Shown here: positions 1 to 5,052 of the stretch, in pieces
How the letters are laid out: each line of letters opens with the position of its first letter
Numbering within the stretch: position 1 is the first letter of the stretch
Source of the DNA: Balneolaceae bacterium
GTDB taxonomy: Bacteria; Bacteroidota; Rhodothermia; Balneolales; Balneolaceae
Length of the DNA stretch: 5,052 nucleotides
Reading direction: 5' to 3'
Assembly (NCBI GenBank): GCA_007129085.1
Contig: SKWF01000313.1
Span: 1-5,052 of the forward strand
Made by a program: the position numbers and the translations under genes
Notes under the pieces: model-generated
The model's database searches: none
What the model was told of the DNA's origin: nothing
Seen by the model: the letters and a program-made list of their open reading frames with translations, nothing else

Positions 1-77
1 ACAAAAACAAATAGTGATGCACTATAAATAGATATTAAACTCTGTAACAGATCCGCAGCTCCTCTTTCTTGATGCTG

Positions 78-971
78 TCAATAAATATTGCCGAGCAGAC
101 TGCGTGGGTCGGGGTAGAGCTCCATGGCTTTTTCAAGATCTTTCTCCGAAACCACCCCCGGCATATCGGCTTCACCCGGGTCTTCTATCCCCACTTGGTA
201 GTGCAGGTGTGGATGCCATTCACCATTCTCTATTGGATTGCCCAGTGTAGCAAACTGTTCCCCTCTTTTAATAAGCTGTCCACCAGAAATATAGTTCAGC
301 GATTCTTTTGAAAGATGTCCATGAAGTGCGTAAAAACTCTTGTTATCTACTTTGTGGCGCAATACAATAGTTGGCCCGTAATTCCCCGTCTGCTGATGAT
401 TTGCCATATACGCCACCACGCCATCAAGTGCTGCAAAAACGGGGTCTCCTGCCGGGGCCCAATAATCTATCCCCATGTGGTAGTGCAGGTGTGGGTGCCA
501 TTCACCATTCTCTGTTGGATTGCCCAGTGTAGCAATCTGTTCCCCTCTTTTAATAAGTTGCCCAACAGAAATATGGTTCAGTGATTCTTTTGAAAGATGT
601 CCATGAAGTGCGTAAAAACTCTTGTTATCTACTATGTGACGCAACACAATAGTTGGCCCGTAATTTCCCGTCTGCTGATGATTCGCCACATACGCCACAA
701 CGCCGTCAAGTGCTGCAAAAACGGGGTCTCCTGCCGGAGCCCAATAATCTATCCCCATGTGAATATATCGCCTGTTTTGATATTGTGGAGCCGTGTACAT
801 TCCGGGACGGCGTTCGGCATATCCGCCAACACCCCACGTTCCATCTTTAAGCAGTAATGGATCGAACCCTTTTGAGAAGTCAGGTACAGGCGAATCTTCC
901 GGTAGCTTCATCACCGGGTGTGTATCGATAGAGGTAAAATTATTACTGCTCATTTGTTCAATATTTTTCAC
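78..971 (-). CDS. M23 (LytM-like) metallopeptidase-domain protein with duplicated catalytic core
   Basis: A 297-residue protein with two consecutive copies of an M23 zinc-peptidase core (residues 71-164 and 165-258). Each copy has the HxxxD zinc motif (H71/D75; H165/D169), a central HGHLS histidine (H125; H219) and the HLH motif (H161/H163; H255/H257). M23 enzymes usually cut peptidoglycan cross-bridges. This protein shows no signal peptide or membrane segment, so a periplasmic role is not evident. From memory, the core and the C-terminal tail (MPGVV then a DPRSLLG-like end) resemble the M23-like domain found inside kinase/M23/class-III aminotransferase fusion proteins, where its role is unclear. 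The first codon is GTG at 971 and an in-frame TGA lies at 993-995; ATG at 953 (residue 7) is an alternative. Neither start has a clear ribosome site. The gene lies 251 nt downstream of the racemase on the same strand. The M23 family call is firm; activity is not. Confidence 0.88.
   Translation of the reverse strand: MKNIEQMSSNNFTSIDTHPVMKLPEDSPVPDFSKGFDPLLLKDGTWGVGGYAERRPGMYTAPQYQNRRYIHMGIDYWAPAGDPVFAALDGVVAYVANHQQTGNYGPTIVLRHIVDNKSFYALHGHLSKESLNHISVGQLIKRGEQIATLGNPTENGEWHPHLHYHMGIDYWAPAGDPVFAALDGVVAYMANHQQTGNYGPTIVLRHKVDNKSFYALHGHLSKESLNYISGGQLIKRGEQFATLGNPIENGEWHPHLHYQVGIEDPGEADMPGVVSEKDLEKAMELYPDPRSLLGNIY
198..479 (-). repeat. Copy 2 of 282-bp in-frame tandem duplication (M23 core, residues 165-258)
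   Basis: The downstream copy abuts copy 1 with no spacer. Relative to copy 1 the substitutions are V to M, I to K, H to Y, V to G, I to F and T to I, none at a zinc-site residue. Eleven of the 17 base differences appear silent, which suggests that both copies have been under some protein-level constraint. The sequence just past this copy (184-197) matches the start of each copy at 12 of 14 bases, a likely footprint of the duplication event. Confidence 0.97.
480..761 (-). repeat. Copy 1 of 282-bp in-frame tandem duplication (M23 core, residues 71-164)
   Basis: This is the upstream copy in the direction of transcription. It starts exactly at the codon for the first zinc-ligand histidine (H71) and ends one residue after the HLH motif. 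It differs from the adjacent copy at 17 of 282 bases (about 94% identity) and 6 of 94 residues. The repeat is 94 codons long, so the reading frame is preserved. Confidence 0.97.
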
Positions 972-1222
972 AGATCTGTTGACTAGGGCCTGTCAGGTTT
1001 TAAAACTTGTAGCTGTCCAAAAACGACGTCATCCCGCACCTGTCTGCCGAAGCTTTAGCGCAGGCAGGCTTGATGCGCTCATCTTTTGAACGCGCCAGCG
1101 AAATCTCCTACCCCTAATACTGGCAGGAGATGCCGGATCGAGGTCCGGCATGACTGTATTGATGAAGTATATTCTTCATACACGTCCTTTTTGAACAGCA
1201 CAGGTCTCGTGCCATATCCATT
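972..1222. other. Intergenic region between racemase and M23 gene
   Basis: This 251-nt stretch holds no credible gene. Its core (1028-1154) is a hairpin-rich repeat listed separately. A further small inverted repeat pairs ATGAAG (1162-1167) with CTTCAT (1174-1179). I see no U-tract-type terminator for the racemase operon and no convincing promoter for the M23 gene, so read-through into the M23 gene is possible. A GTTTTAAAAC palindrome lies at 998-1007. Confidence 0.6.
1028..1154. repeat. Hairpin-rich intergenic repeat with terminal inverted repeats
   Basis: The ends form an inverted pair, GTCATCCCG (1028-1036) and CGGCATGAC (1146-1154), matching at 8 of 9 positions. Inside are two hairpins. 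CCTGTCTGC (1039-1047) pairs with GCAGGCAGG (1060-1068) with one mismatch. ATGCCGGA (1130-1137) pairs perfectly with TCCGGCAT (1144-1151) across a 6-nt loop. From memory, sequences of this type (CCTGCCTGC...GCAGGCAGG, and CCGGAT..TCCGGCATGAC) are dispersed intergenic repeats in many Bacteroidota-like genomes. No second copy lies in this window, so its dispersed nature is inferred. It has no coding capacity. Confidence 0.55.
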
Positions 1223-2296
1223 CTAATCCGACACTCGTTTTTCAATATAGTCGGAACTCATCAAACCAAGAGCCCCCATATATTTCAGTTTAAAGCGAAT
1301 TTTATCACCTACTTTGTAATTTTCAGGATTTTCACCAACATCTAACACTAGCATATCAGAGCTGGCATCGGTAATCGTAATATTATCGTTAACCGGAATG
1401 AGGTAATTTGGCTGAATATCCAGAGTGCCGATATCAATAATGGCACGGTACGCTTTTTTACCGTAATCATCCTTATTAATCTCGGCCGTTTTCCCCTGAG
1501 GATTTACACCAAGCTCTCCGGTTGGAACTAACGGCTTTTCAGAAATCTCAATAATTTGTGTGTAGAGCTCCATCACCTGGTCGCTCATTCCTTCAATTAC
1601 ACCATCGGTAAACAGATCTTTTCCAAAGAATAGGGCTTCTCCAACACGAAAATGGTTCACACCGGTTGGCAGCTGTTTGTTCAGCAGAAGTGGAATTGTA
1701 ACGGTTGTACCACCCGAAACAAGTGGAATCTTCTTTTTAAAACGAAGCTCAATAATCTGTTTATAGAGCGCCAGCTGTATCAATTTATCTCCATCGGGCA
1801 TCACGCCGTGCAGGCAGTTTAAGTTGGTTCCCAAACCCACAACTTCGAGCCCCGGCAGTCGAAACACTTTTTCGTAGAAATCCAGCAGGTCATCTCGCAT
1901 TACTCCTTCCCGGAGATCTCCCATTTCGATCATGATAATCACCTTATGCACTTTTTCCTGGCGTACAGCTTCATCAGACAACTCATGCATGGTGGATAGT
2001 TCCGTATTCAAGCTGATATCGGCGTACTTAATCAGCTCCGGAATAGTATCTTTCGGGGGTGGTTTGATGTAGATCGTAACCGCATTGGGGTCTATCTGCT
2101 TGGCAACCTTCAGATTGCTGATCCGCGAATCGTGAACTTCTCCGATTCCCAGGTTAATCACCTCTCGGATAAAATCCTGGTTCCCGCACAGCAGTTTTGT
2201 GGTGATCCCCCACTTGATGCCGTTCTCTTTGAAAAGCGAATCAAGATATTCGAAATTATGGCGCAGCTCGCTCTTGTATAATTTTACGTATGCCAT
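1223..2296 (-). CDS. PLP-dependent alanine/ornithine-type racemase
   Basis: A 357-residue fold-type III PLP enzyme of the alanine/ornithine racemase family, expected to be cytosolic and to interconvert L- and D-amino acids. The probable Schiff-base lysine is K34 in ITTKLLCG. Other family blocks follow in order: GTNLNCLHG (156-164), the phosphate-binding SGGTT (194-198), the NHFRVGEALFFG block (214-225), EKPLVPTGELG (253-263), ASSDMLVLD (311-319) and a C-terminal GALGLMSSDY (341-350). These match ornithine-racemase-like proteins better than the two-domain biosynthetic Alr. Length is normal for the family. The ATG directly abuts the TAA stop of the acetyltransferase gene (TAAATG), so translation is probably coupled; a weak GAGG lies 12 nt upstream. 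It ends at a TAG. Substrate cannot be read from the sequence; alanine, ornithine, lysine or serine are all possible. Confidence 0.9.
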   Translation of the reverse strand: MAYVKLYKSELRHNFEYLDSLFKENGIKWGITTKLLCGNQDFIREVINLGIGEVHDSRISNLKVAKQIDPNAVTIYIKPPPKDTIPELIKYADISLNTELSTMHELSDEAVRQEKVHKVIIMIEMGDLREGVMRDDLLDFYEKVFRLPGLEVVGLGTNLNCLHGVMPDGDKLIQLALYKQIIELRFKKKIPLVSGGTTVTIPLLLNKQLPTGVNHFRVGEALFFGKDLFTDGVIEGMSDQVMELYTQIIEISEKPLVPTGELGVNPQGKTAEINKDDYGKKAYRAIIDIGTLDIQPNYLIPVNDNITITDASSDMLVLDVGENPENYKVGDKIRFKLKYMGALGLMSSDYIEKRVSD

Positions 2297-2743
2297 TTAT
2301 TTTTGAAGCCTCATTTCGAGGTATTTATTGGTGAATCCAAATTTTTCGTAGAGAAACTTTGCAGGGTTTTCCGGCTCAACATGCAGAGCTATATCTCCGT
2401 CCGTAGCATCGATCACTTTTTTCATAAGTGACTTTCCTACACCCTGCCCCCTTGTTTTAGCATGAACGGCAATATAGACCAAAATATTCTCGGGTATAAA
2501 GCCGGACATATTCGTACGGTTTATAATAACCACTCCAAGTATTTCGCTACCTTCGTAAGCAACAAGAATAAACCCATCTTGGCCGGGATTATCACCGTAT
2601 GCGTACGCAATACAATTTAAAATGGAGGTTTTCTCATCCCCAAACTCATCAAGGTGTTTGTATAAAAAGTCGGCTATATCATCCCTTGAAAAATCTGTGG
2701 GGTTCTCATCGTCATTTTTAATAATATCGTAGCTTATATCCAT
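2297..2743 (-). CDS. GNAT-family N-acetyltransferase
   Basis: A 148-residue single-domain GNAT protein, predicted to transfer an acetyl group from acetyl-CoA to an amine. Motif A, which binds the acetyl-CoA pyrophosphate, is RGQGVG at 98-103 (consensus Q/R-x-x-G-x-G/A). It follows the beta strand ILVYIAVHAKTR and precedes the helix GKSLMKKVID. Motif B is ENPAKFLYEKFGF (125-137). The N-terminal part (1-60) is acidic and probably forms the acceptor side. It is the middle gene of the operon: it starts 5 nt after the symporter stop with a strong AAGGAG site, and its stop abuts the racemase ATG. The context suggests an amino acid or related amine as acceptor, but acceptors of GNAT proteins cannot be predicted from motifs. 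Confidence 0.9.
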   Translation of the reverse strand: MDISYDIIKNDDENPTDFSRDDIADFLYKHLDEFGDEKTSILNCIAYAYGDNPGQDGFILVAYEGSEILGVVIINRTNMSGFIPENILVYIAVHAKTRGQGVGKSLMKKVIDATDGDIALHVEPENPAKFLYEKFGFTNKYLEMRLQK

Positions 2744-2748
2744 ATTCG

Positions 2749-4215
2749 TTACTCCTTATTATGGGTGTTTAGACTAATTAATATAAATAATATTGCGGAC
2801 GCTGTGATGCCGTAAATGATCGGGTCCAGCCCATATGGCATCGAAAATTGCATGGGCACATCAAACGGCAGATCTTCATCCGAAAATATAGTAAGTCCGA
2901 GCGTTAAAATTCCGCCAGTTAACATCGACCACCAGGCGGCTGTACTTGTACTTTTCTTCCAATAAAGCCCTCCAATAATCGGCACCAGTAGTGCTGATAT
3001 CATAAACGCATAGGAGTAGAGCATAATCTGCAGTACGGTATCAAAAATTGCAGCTAGTAAGAAAGCAAAAATTCCCAGTCCCAGCGTTACTATTTGAGAT
3101 AGCCTGATCATCGAAATCTTCTCTGTATCAATTTTAAACAATTTTTCGATGATATCCGTTGTCACATTCCCGGAAGCGGCTACCAGGCAGCTGTCGGCCG
3201 TAGACATTATGGCCGAGAAGTAGGCCGACATCATCAGCCCCATCAACCCAACCGGAAGTACTGTTCTTAGCAACATTGGCAAACCTTGTTCCTCGTGCAT
3301 TTCAGCGGCCATTTCGTACCCCATGTAGGCGAACATCCCCTGATCGGCGGCTACTTTTGCAAAAAGGCCCAGGAGTACACCCATAAACGCCATCACGGGC
3401 CACTCCAATAATCCGGCCAGATACCATGCTTTTTTGGCATCCTTCTCGGAACGGGTGGCATAAATTCGTTGATAGAGGGTCATCCCCACAAACCAAATGG
3501 GCAGAATTGTGATTCCCCAGTTTAATGCCTGTTGCCAGGTGATATTCGTTAGTGTGAGCATTTCAGCCGGCACGGTTTCTTGGATCGCCTCCATCCCACC
3601 GATGGCAAAATAGCTGACCGGAATTCCGATAAAGATCAACCCACCGAGCAGCAGTATCCACTGAAATGTATCGGTGTAGATAACCGCTTTAATTCCGCCC
3701 ATTACGGTATAAATAATGATGATGAACGCCATAATGTAGAGCGCCATATCAATACTCATGCCGTCAAATGAAGAAGAGGCAAGTCTGGCGCCGGCAAGCA
3801 TTTGGGAACTGCTAAATCCTACATAACCAATCGCTGATATCACCCCGGCTAAAAATGCTACCCGGGCATTAAAGAAATGATTAAACACCTCGGGCATGGT
3901 GTAAAACCCCAATTCTGTAGAAAGGTCCTTTACTTTAGGAATTAAAAAAACAGCGGCAAGCCATGCACCTAAAAAGCCGGTGAACAGCATCCACGAGCCG
4001 GATATTCCCATTACAAAACCGAGGCCGCCAAGACCGATGGAAAATCCACCGCCTACATCTGTTGCTACAACGGAGAGGCCAACGTGGCCATACCCCATTT
4101 TTCGGCCACCAATGTAATATTCGTCGGCTCCCTCATTTTTGAAATAGAAATACACACCTATTCCTAGAATGATGATAAAATAGACGATGAATATCGTCAG
4201 ATCGATAGGGTTCAT
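2749..4215 (-). CDS. Sodium:solute symporter (SSS family)
   Basis: A 488-residue inner-membrane transporter of the SSS (SLC5-like) family, which couples sodium entry to uptake of a small solute. About 13 hydrophobic segments are visible, starting at residues 5-25. Family signatures include YIGGRKMGYGHVGLS (34-48), the hallmark YTVMGGIKAVIYTDTFQ (169-185), and SAIMSTADS (334-342), which matches the sodium-site serine/threonine motif of the eighth core helix. GLYWKKST (416-423) is also typical. Length fits the family. The chosen ATG opens MNPIDLTIF, directly ahead of the first membrane helix; its ribosome site is poor, with only AGG right next to the ATG. It is the first gene of the operon with an acetyltransferase and a racemase, which suggests an amino-acid-like substrate, but SSS substrates (sugars, proline, pantothenate, acetate and others) cannot be assigned by eye. 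Confidence 0.93.
   Translation of the reverse strand: MNPIDLTIFIVYFIIILGIGVYFYFKNEGADEYYIGGRKMGYGHVGLSVVATDVGGGFSIGLGGLGFVMGISGSWMLFTGFLGAWLAAVFLIPKVKDLSTELGFYTMPEVFNHFFNARVAFLAGVISAIGYVGFSSSQMLAGARLASSSFDGMSIDMALYIMAFIIIIYTVMGGIKAVIYTDTFQWILLLGGLIFIGIPVSYFAIGGMEAIQETVPAEMLTLTNITWQQALNWGITILPIWFVGMTLYQRIYATRSEKDAKKAWYLAGLLEWPVMAFMGVLLGLFAKVAADQGMFAYMGYEMAAEMHEEQGLPMLLRTVLPVGLMGLMMSAYFSAIMSTADSCLVAASGNVTTDIIEKLFKIDTEKISMIRLSQIVTLGLGIFAFLLAAIFDTVLQIMLYSYAFMISALLVPIIGGLYWKKSTSTAAWWSMLTGGILTLGLTIFSDEDLPFDVPMQFSMPYGLDPIIYGITASAILFILISLNTHNKE
2752..2757 (-). promoter_or_regulatory. Shine-Dalgarno site of the acetyltransferase gene
   Basis: AAGGAG lies 8 nt upstream of the ATG at 2743 and inside the final codons of the symporter (Asn-Lys-Glu-stop reads AAT AAG GAG TAA). 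Ribosomes ending the symporter would stop on this site, which fits translational coupling. It is the only strong site of this kind among the genes here and it fixes the acetyltransferase start. Confidence 0.85.
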
Positions 4216-4241
4216 ACCTGACTCAGATCAATGGAGTTCAT
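4197..4241 (-). repeat. Direct repeat spanning the symporter start codon, with overlapping 9-codon leader ORF
   Basis: A 19-nt stretch beginning ATGAACTCCATTGATCTGA (minus strand, 4241-4223) recurs 26 nt downstream as ATGAACCCTATCGATCTGA (4215-4197), with 3 mismatches. The second copy is the symporter start. The first ATG opens a 9-codon frame (MNSIDLSQV) whose TGA overlaps the symporter ATG as ATGA. The leader frame has no visible ribosome site, so its translation is uncertain. Confidence 0.5.
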
Positions 4242-4490
4242 GCAAACAGTGCGGATTGAGACTTTTATGGTGTGCTTTTTAATCCTGTTACAGTGTGGAT
4301 TATATGAAATTGATCCCGAATACTCATTTTAAGTCGGCTTTAAGGTAAGGTGTATGTGCGGGAGCTTCAACTTTAACTCGGGCAGGATTGGTTTTTGTTA
4401 GGTTTTTACGACTGTTTTACCCAAACGCGAGATGTTTCATTTTTGTTTTTGTAAGTGAGTTATATTTCAAAATCAGAGCACTATAAGTTT
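4216..4490. other. Divergent intergenic region
   Basis: This 275-nt AT-rich stretch separates the minus-strand symporter operon from the plus-strand small gene and must hold both promoters. Besides the candidate -10 above, a TATATTTC lies at 4461-4468 (plus strand), about 22 nt before the small gene's ATG and close to the Bacteroidota -7 element TAnnTTTG. The nearest TTTG elements sit at shorter spacing than that consensus expects. I see no riboswitch-like fold or clear operator palindrome. Confidence 0.5.
4299..4304 (-). promoter_or_regulatory. Possible -10 box of the symporter operon promoter
   Basis: On the minus strand a perfect TATAAT lies about 84 nt upstream of the symporter ATG, which would give a 5' leader of roughly 75 nt. 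I see no good -35 hexamer at 16-18 nt, and the Bacteroidota-type TAnnTTTG element is absent, so this is only a candidate. Confidence 0.3.
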
Positions 4491-4700
4491 ATGAGTAACC
4501 AGCTGAAAACCCTGTCCAAAAGTCAACTCGAGAAGTTAATTTCTGAATCAGTCAGCGAGTACCTGGCCGAAGATGTAAACTGTACGGTATCAAACATGGA
4601 TACGCCAAATATTGATACCGAGGCAAAGATTGAACATGATAAAGAGCGGCGCATGTTTTTTGAGATCAACTTGTCGTACGTGGAAAGCGAGGGGTATTGA
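4491..4700 (+). CDS. Small hypothetical acidic protein (69 residues)
   Basis: I do not recognise this protein. From ATG at 4491 it has 69 residues. An N-terminal probable amphipathic helix (LSKSQLEKLISESVSEYL, residues 8-25) is followed by a stretch rich in Asp, Asn and Thr. A charged segment (EAKIEHDKERR) and a beta-like end (MFFEINLSYVE) close it. There is no signal peptide or membrane helix, so it is probably cytosolic. A longer form could start at GTG 4455, adding 12 residues, but no ribosome site favours it and a candidate promoter element (4461-4468) would lie inside it. The ATG site is weak too. Good codon structure and a strong hairpin 66 nt after the stop support a real transcribed gene. 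It is transcribed divergently from the symporter and convergently with the gene at the right edge. Confidence 0.6.
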   Translation: MSNQLKTLSKSQLEKLISESVSEYLAEDVNCTVSNMDTPNIDTEAKIEHDKERRMFFEINLSYVESEGY

Positions 4701-4766
4701 AATCTAATTCAGGAATGCTTTCCAACCGACTATATATGTTACGTTCACCATATTAGTGCAATTCAC

Positions 4767-4800
4767 AGACCCGCGATGTCTCATAAGACATCGCGGGTCT
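4767..4800 (+). terminator. Strong hairpin, probable terminator of the small gene
   Basis: AGACCCGCGATGTCT (4767-4781) and AGACATCGCGGGTCT (4786-4800) form a perfect 15-bp stem with a CATA loop. It is followed on the plus strand by TCTTCTTCG, a pyrimidine-rich but poor U-tract. It begins 66 nt after the small gene's stop. Because the T-tract is weak, it could instead act as an mRNA-stabilising structure. On the minus strand no T-run follows. Confidence 0.6.
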
Positions 4801-4857
4801 TCTTCGAATTAAAGCGCGTAAACAGTATATGTTCTCTCCATAAATTCTCCATCAAAT

Positions 4858-4892
4858 AAAAAAAGCCCAACTGCGTGAGCAATTAGGCTTTT
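4858..4892 (-). terminator. Intrinsic terminator of the minus-strand GIY-YIG gene
   Basis: Left arm 4861-4874 and right arm 4879-4892 form a 14-bp stem with a 4-nt loop. On the plus strand it has two C-A mismatches (4868/4885 and 4871/4882). In the minus-strand transcript both become G-U pairs, and the hairpin runs into seven consecutive U (complement of 4858-4864). This polarity marks it as the terminator of the gene entering from the right edge, about 60 nt past that gene's stop. Confidence 0.8.
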
Positions 4893-4920
4893 GTCTTTGT
4901 GGCGGGGGTAAATACCTACG

Positions 4921-4936
4921 TCCGCCGGCCGGCGGA
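4921..4936. repeat. 16-bp perfect palindrome
   Basis: TCCGCCGGCCGGCGGA reads the same on both strands. It lies between the stop codon of the GIY-YIG gene and its terminator. Palindromes built on CCGCC...GGCGG are, from memory, common dispersed intergenic repeats in related genomes. It could fold as a hairpin in the 3' untranslated region, or as a cruciform. Confidence 0.7.
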
Positions 4937-4951
4937 TAAGAGCCCAACGAG

Positions 4952-5052
4952 CTACTCGTCTATCAACTCTTCACGGATCCATCGCCTGGCCGCAGCTGAC
5001 TTCAATTGCTTCTCCCTTTTCATCGCCTCCAACTTGGACTCAAACTCCTCAG
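4952..5052 (-). CDS. GIY-YIG endonuclease-like protein, C-terminal end only (partial)
   Basis: The window holds only the last 32 codons and TAG stop of a minus-strand gene running in from the right. The residues include EAMKREKQLKS, followed by ARRWIREELIDE at the end. This matches the C-terminal helix of small single-domain GIY-YIG proteins of Bacteroidota-like bacteria (typically about 80-100 residues), where a KREK-x-LKS block precedes R-x-x-IR and the end. The catalytic GIY and YIG motifs lie outside the window, so nuclease identity rests on the tail alone. Family members are usually annotated as UPF0213-like endonucleases of unknown role. It converges on the small hypothetical gene and has its own terminator. 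Confidence 0.72.
   Translation of the reverse strand, partial: EEFESKLEAMKREKQLKSAAARRWIREELIDE

Noticed and set aside
1..77. A feature downstream of the M23 gene
   Set aside because: AT-rich, with only an 11-nt near-palindrome (TCTGTAACAGA, 42-52). No terminator or gene could be supported.
198..761. CRISPR-like or satellite repeat
   Set aside because: Only two long copies, in frame within a coding gene and without spacers; this is a domain duplication.
69..857. Several plus-strand open frames, two of which look alike (around 315-584 and 597-857)
   Set aside because: They lie antisense to the M23 gene. Their similarity to each other only reflects the 282-bp duplication on the other strand, and they match no protein family.
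1130..1151. ATGCCGGA/TCCGGCAT hairpin as a terminator of the racemase operon
   Set aside because: No T-run follows on either strand; it fits better as part of an intergenic repeat.
3302..3771. Open frames inside the symporter gene (minus 3302-3496, plus 3580-3771)
   Set aside because: They are out-of-frame shadows of a gene with continuous transporter motifs and have no recognisable features of their own.
4216..4300. A riboswitch in the symporter leader
   Set aside because: The leader is short and shows no long paired elements or known conserved core that I recognise.
4900..4954. A functional tRNA gene
   Set aside because: There is no 5' acceptor half, no normal anticodon arm, and the T-loop lacks TTCGA. 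Only a remnant-like resemblance remains.

Overview
The window looks like chromosomal DNA of a Bacteroidota/Balneolota-type bacterium. The guess rests on moderate GC, weak or absent Shine-Dalgarno (SD) sites apart from one strong AAGGAG, a small GIY-YIG endonuclease gene, and intergenic palindromic repeats of the kind common in those phyla. No marker gene fixes the taxonomy, so this is tentative. Nothing indicates a phage, plasmid, CRISPR array or rRNA.

Layout. On the minus strand, read right to left, a three-gene operon runs from 4215 to 1223: a sodium:solute symporter, a GNAT N-acetyltransferase and a PLP-dependent alanine/ornithine-type racemase. The first two genes are 5 nt apart and the next two abut with no gap. 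Together they suggest sodium-driven uptake of a small amine or amino acid followed by acetylation and/or stereochemical inversion; the substrate is unknown. Next comes a 251-nt intergenic stretch holding hairpin-forming repeats (about 1028-1154). After it, on the same strand, lies a standalone M23-type metallopeptidase-like gene (971-78) whose 94-residue catalytic core is duplicated head to tail, in frame.

Right of the symporter, a 275-nt divergent intergenic region carries a possible -10 box. It leads to a small plus-strand hypothetical gene (4491-4700) followed by a perfect 15-bp hairpin. At the right edge is the 3' end of a minus-strand GIY-YIG endonuclease-like gene. It converges on the small gene and has its own intrinsic terminator (4858-4892). 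A 16-bp perfect palindrome and a stretch resembling a tRNA 3' end lie between its stop codon and that terminator.

The most unusual item is the tandemly duplicated M23 core. Both copies keep every zinc-site residue, and the last zinc ligand of copy 1 is only two residues from the first zinc ligand of copy 2. Second is the transporter-acetyltransferase-racemase operon as a possible D-amino-acid handling module.
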